Of a stretch of 64,000 nt of DNA, positions 1 through 9,527 are shown piece after piece; position 1 is the first letter of the stretch, and every line of letters begins with the position of its first letter. The position numbers were made by a program, and so were the translations under genes. Below the pieces are notes generated by a model that was not told the origin of the DNA, made no database searches, and was given only the letters and a program-made list of their open reading frames with translations. Where the stretch lies: the NCBI RefSeq assembly GCF_049532965.1, contig NZ_CP186694.1, positions 4,588,001 through 4,652,000 on the forward strand. Direction: 5' to 3'. Source of the stretch: Roseateles sp049532965. Its GTDB lineage: Bacteria > Pseudomonadota > Gammaproteobacteria > Burkholderiales > Burkholderiaceae_C.

Positions 1-1134
1 CAAGCGGACATTGATCTCGTCCTCGGTCCAGAAGAACGACGAGAAGTCCTGCACCCACTCGAAGTAGGAGACCGTCACGCCGCCCGCGTTGGCGATCACG
101 TCGGGGACGACGATGATGCCGCGGTCCGCCAGCACGGCGTCGCCATCGGGCGTCGTCGGGCCGTTGGCGCCTTCCAGCACCAGGCGGGTCTGGACGCGCT
201 TGGCGCGCTCGCCGCTGAGCTGGCCTTCCAGCGCGGCGGGGATCAGCACGTCGGACTTCACGTCCCAGAAGTTCTCGTTGTCGATGCGGTCGGCGCCGGA
301 GAAGCCCGCGACGCCGCCGGTGCGGCCGACGTGATCGAGCAGGGAGGCCATGTCCATGCCTTTGTCGTTCAGGATCGTGCCGGTGTGGTCCTGCACGGCG
401 ACGACGATCGCGCCATTGGCGGCGAACATCTTCGCGGCCACCGAGCCCACGTTGCCGAAGCCCTGCACCGCGATGCGGGCGCCTTCCATGTTGATGTTGA
501 GGCGGCGCATCGCCTCGCGGCCGACGACGAACACGCCGCGGCCGGTGGCGGCCACGCGGCCCAGCGAGCCGCCCAGCGGGATCGGCTTGCCGGTGACGAC
601 GCCGGTGGCGGTCGCGCCGACGTTCATCGAGTAGGTGTCCATCATCCAGGCCATGATCTGGCCGTTGGTGTTGACGTCCGGGGCGGGGATGTCCTGGGTC
701 GGGCCGATGATGATGCCGATCTCGCTGGTGTAGCGGCGGGTGACCTTCTCCAGTTCCTTCTGCGACAGCGTCTTGGGGTCGAGGCGGATGCCGCCCTTGG
801 CGCCGCCGTAGGGCAGGTTCACCGCGGCGTTTTTGACCGTCATCCATGCCGACAGCGCCATCACTTCTTCCAGCGTGACGTCCGGGTGATAGCGCACGCC
901 GCCCTTGCCGGGGCCGCGGGTCAGCGAGTGCTGCACGCGATAGCCCTCGTAGTGGGCGATGGTGCCGTTGTCCAGTTCGATGGGGATGTCCACGATCAGC
1001 GCGCGCTTGGGGCGGCGCAGCGTTTCCACCCAGCGGGCCAGCTTGCCCAGGTAGGGCTCGACGGCGTCGATCTGGGACAGGTAGGTGCCCCAGGGACTGT
1101 TGCGCGTGGGGGAGACGAAAGACAGGTTGGGCAT
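1..1134 (-). CDS. gdhA: Glu/Leu/Phe/Val dehydrogenase, 3' end cut by window edge
   Basis: Catabolic or biosynthetic glutamate dehydrogenase, interconverting glutamate with 2-oxoglutarate and ammonia. 378 codons are visible and the C-terminus lies beyond the left edge. The substrate-domain motif PYGGAKGGI is at about residues 108-116, and the Rossmann nucleotide-binding motif GFGNVGS at about 225-231. The ATG at 1132-1134 is preceded on the minus strand by a GGAG-type ribosome site seven bases away, which fixes the start. The 312-base spacer to the divergent antiporter gene presumably holds its promoter. NAD versus NADP preference cannot be read from this. Confidence 0.95.
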   Translation of the reverse strand, partial: MPNLSFVSPTRNSPWGTYLSQIDAVEPYLGKLARWVETLRRPKRALIVDIPIELDNGTIAHYEGYRVQHSLTRGPGKGGVRYHPDVTLEEVMALSAWMTVKNAAVNLPYGGAKGGIRLDPKTLSQKELEKVTRRYTSEIGIIIGPTQDIPAPDVNTNGQIMAWMMDTYSMNVGATATGVVTGKPIPLGGSLGRVAATGRGVFVVGREAMRRLNINMEGARIAVQGFGNVGSVAAKMFAANGAIVVAVQDHTGTILNDKGMDMASLLDHVGRTGGVAGFSGADRIDNENFWDVKSDVLIPAALEGQLSGERAKRVQTRLVLEGANGPTTPDGDAVLADRGIIVVPDVIANAGGVTVSYFEWVQDFSSFFWTEDEINVRL

Positions 1135-1446
1135 GAAATGCTCCGTAACTTTTCGGTGGCGCGAACGGTACCCCGAAGCCCTGTCCGTCCGCCACGTCCG
1201 GCAAAGCCGAGTGCACATGCGGGCATGCGCCCGATGCATAAGGCGGATAGTTTGCGCCTTGGGCGCGAACAACGCCAAGTACCCGGCGGCCGTGACGGTG
1301 TCATACCCGAGACGTCGGACGCGGCGCCCGCGCAGCGGAGTCTAGAGGCGGCGTGAACGCGCCAGAGCGTGGAAGCAGGCCGTCGGTTGCGCAAATCCCA
1401 CTGGCTTCAACCGGCCGGGCCGCTGGCGGCCATTACGATCGCCGCC
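1135..1446. other. Divergent intergenic spacer, no gene seen
   Basis: The spacer lies between the glutamate dehydrogenase (minus) and the antiporter (plus). Open frames here have no recognisable product. I found no convincing sigma-70 promoter hexamers and no hairpin with a T-run. It probably carries both promoters. Confidence 0.5.
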
Positions 1447-3444
1447 ATGCTCACCGCGCTGGACCTCACCCTCATCTATCTGATCGCCGCCGTGCTCGGC
1501 GTGGTGGTGTGCCGCTCGTTGAAGCTGCCGCCGATCCTGGGTTACCTCGTGGTGGGCGTGCTGATCGGCCCCAACGCGCTGGCGCTGGCCGGTGACGCCC
1601 CCGGCGTCCAGCATCTGGCCGAGTTCGGCGTCGTCTTCCTGATGTTCGCGATCGGGCTCGAGTTCAACCTGCCGAAGCTGCACAGCATGCGCTCGATGGT
1701 GTTCGGGCTCGGGCTGCTGCAGGTCGTCATCACCATCGGCGGGACCATGGCGGGGAATGTGTTCCTGCGCTGGCTGTTCGGGATGCTGGGCTGGCCGTGG
1801 GACCTGGGGTGGCAGGGGTCGCTGGTGCTCGGGGCGGCCATGGCGATGAGCTCCACCGCGATCGTCGTGAAGCTGATGGCCGAACGGCTCGAGCTTGAGA
1901 GCGAACATGGCCGGCGCGTCGTCGGCGTGCTGCTGTTCCAGGATCTGGCGGTGGTGCCGCTGCTGGTGCTGATCCCCGCGCTGGGCGGCACGGGCAGCGC
2001 GATGCTGCAGTCGCTCGGCTGGGCTGCGCTGAAGGCGACGCTGCTGCTGGCGCTGCTGCTGACCGGCGGGCAGCACCTGATGCGGCGCTGGTTGACGCTG
2101 GTGGCGCGCCGCAAGAGCCAGGAACTGTTCATGCTGAACCTGCTGCTGGTGACGCTGGGACTGGCGTGGCTGACGGAGCATGCGGGCCTGTCGCTCGCGC
2201 TGGGCGCGTTCGTCGCCGGCATGCTGATCGCGGAGACGGAGTACAAGCACCAGGTGGAACTGGACATCCGGCCGTTCCACGATGTGCTGCTGGGCCTGTT
2301 CTTCATCACCATCGGCATGCGGCTGGACTGGCAGACGCTGGTGCATCAGTGGCCGCTGGTGATCATCCTGACGGTGGTGCCGACGCTCGCGAAATTCGTG
2401 CTGGTCGCGGGGTTGGCGAAGGTGTTCCGGGCGCCTACCGGGGTGGCGCTGCGCACGGGGCTTTATCTGGCGCAGGCGGGGGAATTCGGCTTCGTGCTGC
2501 TGACGCTGGGCGCGCAGCAGAACCTCATCGCGCCGCAGTGGGTCAGCCCGGTGCTGGCGGCGATGGTGCTGTCGATGCTGATGACGCCGCTGATCATCGA
2601 GCACAGCAACCGCATCGTCATGAAGCTGTCCGCCAGCGACTGGCTCCTGCAATCGGTGCAGTTGACGACGATCGCGAAGAAGGCCATCAAGACGGACGCC
2701 CACGTGATCATCTGCGGCTACGGCCGCAGCGGGCAGAACCTCGCCACGTTGCTGGAGGCGGAGCACATCCCCTACATGGCGCTCGACCTGGATCCCGATC
2801 GCGTGCGGCAAGCCGCGGCGGCGGGGAAGAGCGTGGTGTTCGGCGACGCGGCGAGGCTGCCCAGCCTGATCGCCGCCGGCCTGACGCGGGCCAGCGCGGT
2901 GGTGATCTCGTACCACGACACGCCATCGGCGCTGAAGGTCCTCCACGAGGTCCGCGGCCATGCGCCGCATGTGCCGGTGGTGGTGCGGACCATCGACGAC
3001 ACCGACCTCGAGAAGCTGCGCGCCGCCGGCGCGACGGAGGTGGTGCCCGAAGCGATCGAAGGCTCGTTGATGCTCGCCAGTCATGCGTTGGCGCTCGTCG
3101 GCGTGCCGATGCGGCGCGTGCTGCGCATCGCCCGGGACGCGCGGGATCGGCGCTATGGCTTGCTGCGCGGGTACTTCCATGGCGCGGATGACGACACCTC
3201 GGAAGAGCGCGAGCAGGAGCGGCTGCAGTCGATCAGCCTGCCGCTCGCCAGCCTCCTCGACGGGCGCACGCTCGGGGAAATCGGGCTTGCGGCGTGGGGC
3301 GTCAGCGTGGTGTCGGTGCGCAGGACCAGTGGCGCGGTCAAGGAGGCCAGCGATGACCTCGTGCTGCAGGGCGGGGATACGTTGGTCGTATCCGGCACGC
3401 CGGAGGCGCTGGCGCGCGCTGAGCATGGATTGTTGGTGGGCTAG
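1447..3444 (+). CDS. Monovalent cation:proton antiporter-2 (KefB/YbaL type) with RCK domains
   Basis: Inner-membrane cation/proton antiporter of the CPA2 family, 665 aa. Residues 1-390 form about a dozen hydrophobic segments. A TrkA-N (RCK_N) domain at about 400-520 contains the nucleotide-binding motif CGYGRSG, and a TrkA-C type domain occupies about 590-660. The order antiporter/RCK_N/RCK_C matches YbaL, KefB and KefC, which exchange K+ or Na+ for protons under nucleotide control. I chose the ATG at 1447 because the membrane domain begins right after it; an in-frame GTG at 1369 would add 26 non-hydrophobic residues. It converges on the acyltransferase gene. The ion transported is not determined. 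Confidence 0.9.
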   Translation: MLTALDLTLIYLIAAVLGVVVCRSLKLPPILGYLVVGVLIGPNALALAGDAPGVQHLAEFGVVFLMFAIGLEFNLPKLHSMRSMVFGLGLLQVVITIGGTMAGNVFLRWLFGMLGWPWDLGWQGSLVLGAAMAMSSTAIVVKLMAERLELESEHGRRVVGVLLFQDLAVVPLLVLIPALGGTGSAMLQSLGWAALKATLLLALLLTGGQHLMRRWLTLVARRKSQELFMLNLLLVTLGLAWLTEHAGLSLALGAFVAGMLIAETEYKHQVELDIRPFHDVLLGLFFITIGMRLDWQTLVHQWPLVIILTVVPTLAKFVLVAGLAKVFRAPTGVALRTGLYLAQAGEFGFVLLTLGAQQNLIAPQWVSPVLAAMVLSMLMTPLIIEHSNRIVMKLSASDWLLQSVQLTTIAKKAIKTDAHVIICGYGRSGQNLATLLEAEHIPYMALDLDPDRVRQAAAAGKSVVFGDAARLPSLIAAGLTRASAVVISYHDTPSALKVLHEVRGHAPHVPVVVRTIDDTDLEKLRAAGATEVVPEAIEGSLMLASHALALVGVPMRRVLRIARDARDRRYGLLRGYFHGADDDTSEEREQERLQSISLPLASLLDGRTLGEIGLAAWGVSVVSVRRTSGAVKEASDDLVLQGGDTLVVSGTPEALARAEHGLLVG

Positions 3445-3458
3445 GGCCAGGGCTTGAA

Positions 3459-3611
3459 TGCCCCTCACCCCACCCTCTCCCGCAAGCGGGAGAGGGAGTT
3501 CTCCGGATCGGCTCACCGCGCGCTTTCGCAGGCATGAGGAAGAGCCATTCAGATGGCTCCGCCGCATTACTCCCTCTCCCGCTTGCGGGAGAGGGTAGGG
3601 GTGAGGGTGTT
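3459..3611. repeat. Inverted pair of REP-like palindromes between convergent genes
   Basis: A perfect 24-base palindrome, core CCCTCTCCCGCAAGCGGGAG and its completion, lies at 3473-3496. A second copy with TT instead of AA at its centre lies at 3572-3595. Both share a CCCCTCACCCC-type flank, in opposite orientations, so the pair is a tail-to-tail unit like a BIME. A third hairpin, GAGCCAT-TCAG-ATGGCTC (3542-3559), sits between them. REP-like elements of this kind are common in beta- and gammaproteobacteria and can end transcription from both sides. The right copy lies inside the acyltransferase coding sequence. Confidence 0.8.
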
Positions 3612-5639
3612 CGCCCACGCCATCTGCGTCTGCCCCGTCACCTCCTCCATCACGGCCGGCATCAGCAATCGTGAGCCCTCGCGGCTCAGATGCCCCTGGT
3701 CGCGATAGAGCGGAACGCCGTCGCGTTCGACCTGACAGATCGCGGCGTTGCAGAGCAGCGGCTCGAACCGCAGCACCGGCAGCCGCCCGTCGGCGCGTGC
3801 CAGGTCATCGATGAAGCGATGCTCCGCCGCACGGCGCTGCGCGTCATCCTTCACGTCGATCACACAACCCGGCGTCGCCCCCATCGTCCAGCGCCGCGCC
3901 TGACGCCGCTCCAGGCAGCCGGCGATATCGAACGGCGCCGATGGTGGCGGCGCCACCACCATCACCCGCTTGCCCATCGCGCGCAGCCGCCTCACCGTCG
4001 CGCTCATGTCCTCGAGCAGCGCGGCCCGCATCGCCGCCTCGCCGCGAACGCGCTCGCCATCGCGGGTGCGCTGCAACTGGTACTTCGACGCGTCCAGGTA
4101 CTGCGTCAGCAGGCTCGACAGCACCACGGTGCCAATCTCCGGATGTCGCTCCAGCCATCGCAGCACCGACGCGTTGAACGTCTGGCATTGCTCGATCCAT
4201 GGCGACGCGAAGCTATGGCCCCGCCCGAGCTCCGGCCGCACCGGCGTCAGCCCGGGGAACGGACCGCAGGACGACTTCGTCGCCTGAACCAGCCCTTGAT
4301 CGCCGGCGACGCGCACCAATCCCGGCACCAGATGCATCGCATATGAATCGCCCCACACCATCCACCGAGCGCCGGCCCGTGTGCGGCAGTCCTCGCGGCC
4401 GTCGAAGGGTGCTTCCGCATCGCAGTTGGCCGACAAGCCGTAGTTGGGCTTGCGCAGCTCGACGAAGTCGATCGCACCCGCTGGCGGCTTATGCAGGACC
4501 AGCGCAATGCCGCCCATGGCGAGCGCCACCGTGCCGCCGCCCAGGACCATCGCGCCGCGCGGGCCGGTGAGCCACGCCTTGGCGGGCCGCTCCACCGCGC
4601 GATGCAGCGCCCATGCGAGCGGGAAGGCCAGCAGCGCGGCACCGATTCGCCAGGTCATCAGCGCGTGAGGATCCGCCTTCAGTCCCACCCATGCGTTGTG
4701 CAGGAATGCGAGCAGCGGCCAGTGAACGAGGTACAGGGCATAGGACCAGTCGCCGACCCGGACCAGCGGGAACGCGGCGCGCGGCACGGACGCCGGCTCG
4801 CGCAGCAGGAGCGCGAGCGTCGCCAGCCCCACGATCCACGCCGCCGGCCCGGGATGTGCGGCACCGAACACCTGCGGCACCGCCGGCACGACCAAGAGCA
4901 ACGCCCAGGCCGGCCAGGACAGGAGCCGCAGCGCGCGCGGCGAGGGCGTCCGTCCCGACGCGGCCATGAGCGCGCCGATGGACCCGAGCCCCAGTTCCCA
5001 GGCCCGGGTGGGCAGCAGATAGAACGCACCGCTGGCGTCGATCGGCTGCCACCACGCGAGCAGCGCGGCGCTGCCCGCCGTGATCGCCGCCGCCACGCCC
5101 AGGCGTATCCGGCCCGGACTGAAGACGAGCAGCGCGGGCAGCACCAGGTAGTACTGCTCCTCGAGCGCGAGCGACCAGAAGTGCAGCAGCGGCTTGAGGT
5201 CCGACGCCCCCTGGAAGTAGCCGGTCTGACGCCACAGCACGACGTTGTTGGCGAACCCCAGCGCGCCAAGCAACTGGCCGGCGAAGTCCAGCTGCTCGGT
5301 GCGGTTGAGCGCCCATGGCGCGGCCAGCAGCGTCGCGCCCAGCACGACATAGGCCGCGGGAAGAAGGCGCCGCGCACGCCTTCCATAGAAGCCGCGGAAC
5401 GAAAAGTCACCGCGTTGCAACGCGCGCTGGATCAGGCCGGTGATCAGGTAGCCGGAGACGACGAAGAAGATGTCGACGCCCAGGTACCCGCCGGACGCGC
5501 CGGGGATCTGCGCGTGGTACAGCAACACCCACAGCACGGCGATCGCACGCAGCGCCTGGATGTCGTCGCGGAGCGGAACCTCGCCCGCTGCATGCGGGCC
5601 GTGAGGACGATGGAATGGGAACGGGGCAGGGCTTGTCAC
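3567..5639 (-). CDS. Acyltransferase 3 family protein with C-terminal SGNH domain (OafA-like)
   Basis: Probable integral-membrane O-acyltransferase that acetylates or acylates a cell-surface glycan. The N-terminal half has the acyltransferase-3 signature LRAIAVLWVLLYH followed by GVDIFFVVSGYL, and about ten hydrophobic segments. The C-terminal third is an SGNH-hydrolase-like domain with WGDSYAMH (nucleophile Ser) and DQGHLS (Asp/His). The GTG at 5637-5639 gives 690 aa; an ATG at 5762 would add 41 residues but would leave only nine bases to the divergent phosphatase start, so I prefer the GTG. The last residues (LTPTLSRKRERE) are encoded by the REP-like palindrome, so the native C-terminus has probably been replaced. 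Confidence 0.85.
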   Translation of the reverse strand: MTSPAPFPFHRPHGPHAAGEVPLRDDIQALRAIAVLWVLLYHAQIPGASGGYLGVDIFFVVSGYLITGLIQRALQRGDFSFRGFYGRRARRLLPAAYVVLGATLLAAPWALNRTEQLDFAGQLLGALGFANNVVLWRQTGYFQGASDLKPLLHFWSLALEEQYYLVLPALLVFSPGRIRLGVAAAITAGSAALLAWWQPIDASGAFYLLPTRAWELGLGSIGALMAASGRTPSPRALRLLSWPAWALLLVVPAVPQVFGAAHPGPAAWIVGLATLALLLREPASVPRAAFPLVRVGDWSYALYLVHWPLLAFLHNAWVGLKADPHALMTWRIGAALLAFPLAWALHRAVERPAKAWLTGPRGAMVLGGGTVALAMGGIALVLHKPPAGAIDFVELRKPNYGLSANCDAEAPFDGREDCRTRAGARWMVWGDSYAMHLVPGLVRVAGDQGLVQATKSSCGPFPGLTPVRPELGRGHSFASPWIEQCQTFNASVLRWLERHPEIGTVVLSSLLTQYLDASKYQLQRTRDGERVRGEAAMRAALLEDMSATVRRLRAMGKRVMVVAPPPSAPFDIAGCLERRQARRWTMGATPGCVIDVKDDAQRRAAEHRFIDDLARADGRLPVLRFEPLLCNAAICQVERDGVPLYRDQGHLSREGSRLLMPAVMEEVTGQTQMAWANTLTPTLSRKRERE

Positions 5640-5770
5640 CAAGGCGTCAGGACGGAGGGCGCGAGGTCGCGCCAGTGAGGCGGAGAAGTCTGGCGCGAAT
5701 TGTGGCCCGGCCCGCGGGCTTGCCGCCTGCGCGACAGTGCGCCCTCGGCCGTTGCGCCACACTGCCGCCC

Positions 5771-6517
5771 ATGTTGGACACCCAGCCCCGCTCGCCGCAT
5801 CGCCGCCGCGTCTACCTGATGCGGCATGGCGCGGTGACCTACTTCGACAGCGCGACCGGTCGTCCGGTGTTGCCCGAGCAGGTGCGGCTCAACGACGACG
5901 GCATCGCCCAGGCGAAGGCCGCCGGCGAGGCCTTCCGCGCCGCGGGCGTTCGCTTCGACCGCGCGATCGTCTCGGGCCTGCCGCGCACCCTCGACACCGC
6001 CGCGCTGGTGCTGCGCCACGCGGGCCAGGGCGAGCTCGAGCCGCAGGTCTGGACCGAGTGGCAGGAGATCCGCGGCGGCCGCCTCGGCGACATCCCGCAG
6101 GAGGCCCTCGAGCAGGCCTTCACCGGCCTGCAGCGCAGCCCCGTCGCGGAGTCGCGGCGCTTCCTCAACGGCGAGAGCGTCGGCGAACTGCTCGATCGCG
6201 TGCTTGGCGGCCTGGCGCGGCTGCAGGCCGACCCGGACTGGGACTGCGCCTTGCTGGTGCTGCACGGCGTCGTCAACGCAGCCATCCTGTCGCACGCGGT
6301 GACGGGCGGCCAACGCCTGATGCTCGGCAACTGGGTGCAGTCGCCCGCCTGCATCAACGTGCTGGACGTCGCGCCGCCGCAGGGCGAGCAGCCCGGCGAC
6401 TGGCTGCTGCGCGTCTGCAATTTCGCCCCGTCCCATCCGCTGCATGCGGACGAACGGTCCACCACGATGGAGGCGCTGTACGCGCAGTACCTCCGCTATC
6501 GCAGCCAACGCGGCTGA
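5771..6517 (+). CDS. Histidine phosphatase family protein
   Basis: Phosphoglycerate-mutase-like phosphatase of 248 aa. The phosphohistidine motif LMRHG lies at about residues 16-20 and the second catalytic histidine in LLVLHG at about 160. The substrate is unknown; the family includes cobalamin-pathway, sugar-phosphate and protein phosphatases. It starts at the ATG at 5771, divergent from the acyltransferase. It is followed 67 bases later by an acyl-CoA dehydrogenase on the same strand, and phosphatases next to ACAD10/11-type dehydrogenases are plausible partners. That link is inferred from position only. Confidence 0.85.
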   Translation: MLDTQPRSPHRRRVYLMRHGAVTYFDSATGRPVLPEQVRLNDDGIAQAKAAGEAFRAAGVRFDRAIVSGLPRTLDTAALVLRHAGQGELEPQVWTEWQEIRGGRLGDIPQEALEQAFTGLQRSPVAESRRFLNGESVGELLDRVLGGLARLQADPDWDCALLVLHGVVNAAILSHAVTGGQRLMLGNWVQSPACINVLDVAPPQGEQPGDWLLRVCNFAPSHPLHADERSTTMEALYAQYLRYRSQRG

Positions 6518-6584
6518 AGCCCCGGCGATCCGCCGCCGCACGGCAGCATCGCTCCGCACCACGACGCCCCCCGGGAGACCGCCC

Positions 6585-7844
6585 ATGAACTTCGACTACA
6601 GCCCCAAGGTGGAACAGCTGCGCGAGCGCCTGCTGGCGTTCTTCGACGAGCACATCTATCCCAACGAGCACCGCTATCACGCGGAGATCGAGGCCAACCG
6701 CCGCGCCGGCAATGCGTGGATCCCGACCAAGGTGATCGAGGAACTCAAGCCGAAGGCCCGCGCCGCCGGACTGTGGAACCTGTTCCTCCCTCGCTCGGCG
6801 CGCGCGCCGGAAGGCCTGTCCAACCTCGAGTACGCACCGCTGTGCGAGATCATGGGCCGCGTGTACTGGGCGCCGGAGGTCTTCAACTGCTCCGCGCCGG
6901 ACACCGGCAACATGGAGACGATCGAGCGCTACGGCACCGAGGCACACAAGGACCGCTGGCTGGAGCCGCTGCTGCGCGGCGAGATCCGCTCTGCGTTCCT
7001 GATGACGGAGCCGGACGTGGCCTCGTCGGACGCGACCAACATCCAGTGCCGCATCGAGCGCCAGGGCGACGAGTACGTGATCAACGGAACGAAGTGGTGG
7101 TCCTCGGGCGCCGGCGATCCGCGCTGCGCGCTGTACATCGTGATGGGCAAGACCAACCCGGACGCCGGCCGCCACGAGCAGCAGTCCATGGTGCTGGTGC
7201 CCTCGGGCACGCCCGGCATCACCGTCAAACGCCATCTGAGCGTCTTCGGCTACGACGACGCGCCGCACGGCCACATGGAGATCGAACTCCGGAACGTGCG
7301 GGTGCCGGTGGAGAACATCCTGCTGGGCGAGGGCCGGGGCTTCGAGATCGCGCAGGGCCGGCTCGGCCCCGGCCGGATCCACCATTGCATGCGCTCGATC
7401 GGCACCGCGGAACGCGCGCTGGAGTTGATGTGCAAGCGGGCGATCTCGCGCGTCGCCTTCGGCAAGACGATCGCGCAACAGACGGTGACGCAGGAGCGCA
7501 TCGCCGAAGCGCGTTGCAGCATCGAGCAGGCGCGGTTGCTGACGCTGAAGGCCGCGTACATGATGGACACCGTCGGTAACAAGGTCGCGAAAGCGGAGAT
7601 CGCGATGATCAAGATCGTCGCGCCGAGCATGGCGCTGAAGGTCATCGACTGGGCCATGCAGGTCCACGGCGGCATGGGCGTCAGCGACGACACGCCGCTG
7701 GCCTACATGTGGGCGGGGCAGCGGACCTTGCGTTTCGCCGATGGTCCGGACGAGGTGCATCGCAATTCGCTCGCGAAGCTGGAACTGGCCCGGCACATGA
7801 CGCTGCCCGACGCGGGCGACATGCCCATCACCCGGGGTGCCTGA
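6585..7844 (+). CDS. Acyl-CoA dehydrogenase family protein (ACAD10/11-like)
   Basis: FAD-dependent acyl-CoA dehydrogenase of 419 aa, normal family length. It contains MTEPDVASSDATN (FAD/substrate loop), GTKWWSSGAGD, the C-terminal RVAFGKTIAQQ and the motif MQVHGGMGVSDDTPLA, all typical of the ACAD10/ACAD11 subgroup that handles long-chain or hydroxylated acyl-CoAs. The start ATG at 6585 follows a GGGAG ribosome site. It is co-directional with the preceding phosphatase gene. The substrate cannot be deduced. Confidence 0.92.
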   Translation: MNFDYSPKVEQLRERLLAFFDEHIYPNEHRYHAEIEANRRAGNAWIPTKVIEELKPKARAAGLWNLFLPRSARAPEGLSNLEYAPLCEIMGRVYWAPEVFNCSAPDTGNMETIERYGTEAHKDRWLEPLLRGEIRSAFLMTEPDVASSDATNIQCRIERQGDEYVINGTKWWSSGAGDPRCALYIVMGKTNPDAGRHEQQSMVLVPSGTPGITVKRHLSVFGYDDAPHGHMEIELRNVRVPVENILLGEGRGFEIAQGRLGPGRIHHCMRSIGTAERALELMCKRAISRVAFGKTIAQQTVTQERIAEARCSIEQARLLTLKAAYMMDTVGNKVAKAEIAMIKIVAPSMALKVIDWAMQVHGGMGVSDDTPLAYMWAGQRTLRFADGPDEVHRNSLAKLELARHMTLPDAGDMPITRGA

Positions 7845-7997
7845 TTTCGGGGACGCCAGCGCCTGATTCCCTTCAGGCGTGGCGGCACACCAACGGAGAA
7901 CCGCGCCGGGGCCGCGCATCTCCCCCCGTGGGGCGGTATCCATCGCGGATTGCGCTGGCTAGGATCGGCCACCTTTTCCCTGGACCGTCCCCCCGCG

Positions 7998-9527
7998 ATG
8001 ATTCGATTCGCAGAAGTCCGCACCTGGCCGCTGCTGGCGTTCGCGCTGCTCGTCGGCCTGCAGGCCATCGTGCTGGCGGTGAGCCTGGGCGGGCAGGTGG
8101 TCGAGGACTGGCTGGCCTGGATCGGCATGACCTCGCTGGTCCTGACGGTGCTGCTGGCCGTGGCCGTGATCTCGACGCTCTCCCGCGCGCAGGCCCGGGC
8201 CCGGCTGGCGCAACGCACGATGGAGGAAGCGATCGATGCGCTGCCCGCCAGCGTCGAGATCTTCGACGCCCAGGACCGCCTGATCGCCTACAACCGGCGG
8301 CTGGTCGAGATCTATCCGCACATGCTGCGCCATTTCCAGCGCAAGTCCACCTTCGAGGACCTGGTGCGGGAGTCCCTGGCGCGCGGCGGCATTCCGGAAG
8401 CGCGCGGGCGGGAGCCCGAATGGCTGGAGGAGCGCAAGCTGGCGCGCGGCAAGCAGGGCGCACCGCTGCTGCAGCGCGTGCATGACGACATGTGGCTCCG
8501 CATCTACGAATCACGGACGCCGTCGGGCGGCATCGTCGGCGTGCGGATGGACGTGACGGACCTGATCCACGAGCAGCAGCGCCTGGCCGCGAGTCGCGCT
8601 CAGCTGCGCGCGACGATCGAGTCGGCCGCCAACGGCATCCTGACGCTCGATTCCGGCGGTCATGTGCTGGAGGCCAACCCCAGTTGCGAGCAGCTGTTCG
8701 GATTCACCGCGGCCGAACTGCAGGGCGTGCACCTCGGCATGTTGCTCGGAGCTGCCAATCCGTCCGCGCAGGAGGTCGCCAGCAGCCAGGAGGCGCCGCT
8801 CGACCCGCGCTCATTGCTGGGCCAGCCGCGCGAATTCACGGCGCGCCACCGCAGCGGCGAGGCGCTGCACCTGCAACTGGCACTCGCGGAAGTGCGTACC
8901 GACACGATCCACCTGTACGTCTGCATCGTCACCGACCTGACCGAACGCAAGCGTCAGGAGGAGCGCCTGAGGCGCGCCAACGAACTGCTGGCGCGCCAGT
9001 CGACGACGGACGGCTTGACCGGCGTCGGCAACCGGCGGCTGTTCGACCAGCTGCTGCAGACGGAATGGCAACGCGCGACGCGCGCCGGCCGGCCTCTGGC
9101 GCTGCTGATGGTCGACATCGATCACTTCAAGCAATACAACGATTGCTACGGCCATGTCTCCGGCGACGACTGCCTGCGCCGCGTTGCCACGCTGCTGCGC
9201 AGTTGCGCGGGCCGGGGCGGGGAGTCGGTCTGCCGATATGGCGGCGAGGAGTTCGCGGTGCTGCTGGTGGACACGGATCTCGCCGGGGCACAGGTGGTTG
9301 CCCAGCGCTGCCTGGACAGTGTCCGGCTGGCGGCGATCGAGCATGTCGGCTCGCCGGTGAGACGCTCGGTGAGCCTGTCGATCGGTGTGGCGGCCTTCGT
9401 GCCGCAGAACGGCGACCCGGCGCAGCGCCTGATCCAGGCGGCGGATACCGCGCTCTACGAGGCCAAGCAGGCCGGCCGGGCTCGGCTGATCTGTCAGCCC
9501 CCGGCGCGACAATTGCGCCCATGCTGA
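7998..9527 (+). CDS. Membrane-anchored PAS-PAS-GGDEF diguanylate cyclase
   Basis: Makes the second messenger cyclic di-GMP. The 509-aa product has two N-terminal membrane segments (about 10-30 and 38-60), a first PAS region (about 75-190), a second PAS domain (about 200-320) and a GGDEF domain with the intact active-site motif RYGGEEF at about 411. The product-inhibition I-site, normally RxxD just upstream, reads RGGE here, so feedback control may be weakened. The ATG at 7998 opens the first hydrophobic stretch; an in-frame TTG lies 48 bases upstream. Its stop overlaps the start of apt by seven bases, suggesting translational coupling. Confidence 0.93.
   Translation: MIRFAEVRTWPLLAFALLVGLQAIVLAVSLGGQVVEDWLAWIGMTSLVLTVLLAVAVISTLSRAQARARLAQRTMEEAIDALPASVEIFDAQDRLIAYNRRLVEIYPHMLRHFQRKSTFEDLVRESLARGGIPEARGREPEWLEERKLARGKQGAPLLQRVHDDMWLRIYESRTPSGGIVGVRMDVTDLIHEQQRLAASRAQLRATIESAANGILTLDSGGHVLEANPSCEQLFGFTAAELQGVHLGMLLGAANPSAQEVASSQEAPLDPRSLLGQPREFTARHRSGEALHLQLALAEVRTDTIHLYVCIVTDLTERKRQEERLRRANELLARQSTTDGLTGVGNRRLFDQLLQTEWQRATRAGRPLALLMVDIDHFKQYNDCYGHVSGDDCLRRVATLLRSCAGRGGESVCRYGGEEFAVLLVDTDLAGAQVVAQRCLDSVRLAAIEHVGSPVRRSVSLSIGVAAFVPQNGDPAQRLIQAADTALYEAKQAGRARLICQPPARQLRPC

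Noticed and set aside
1342..3618. A 758-codon minus-strand frame antisense to the antiporter gene
   Set aside because: Its product is His/Arg/Gln-rich with no known domain, and the antiporter gene on the other strand is clear.
5640..5762. Longer N-terminus of the acyltransferase from the ATG at 5762
   Set aside because: It would leave nine bases to the divergent phosphatase start, and the added residues are not conserved-looking.
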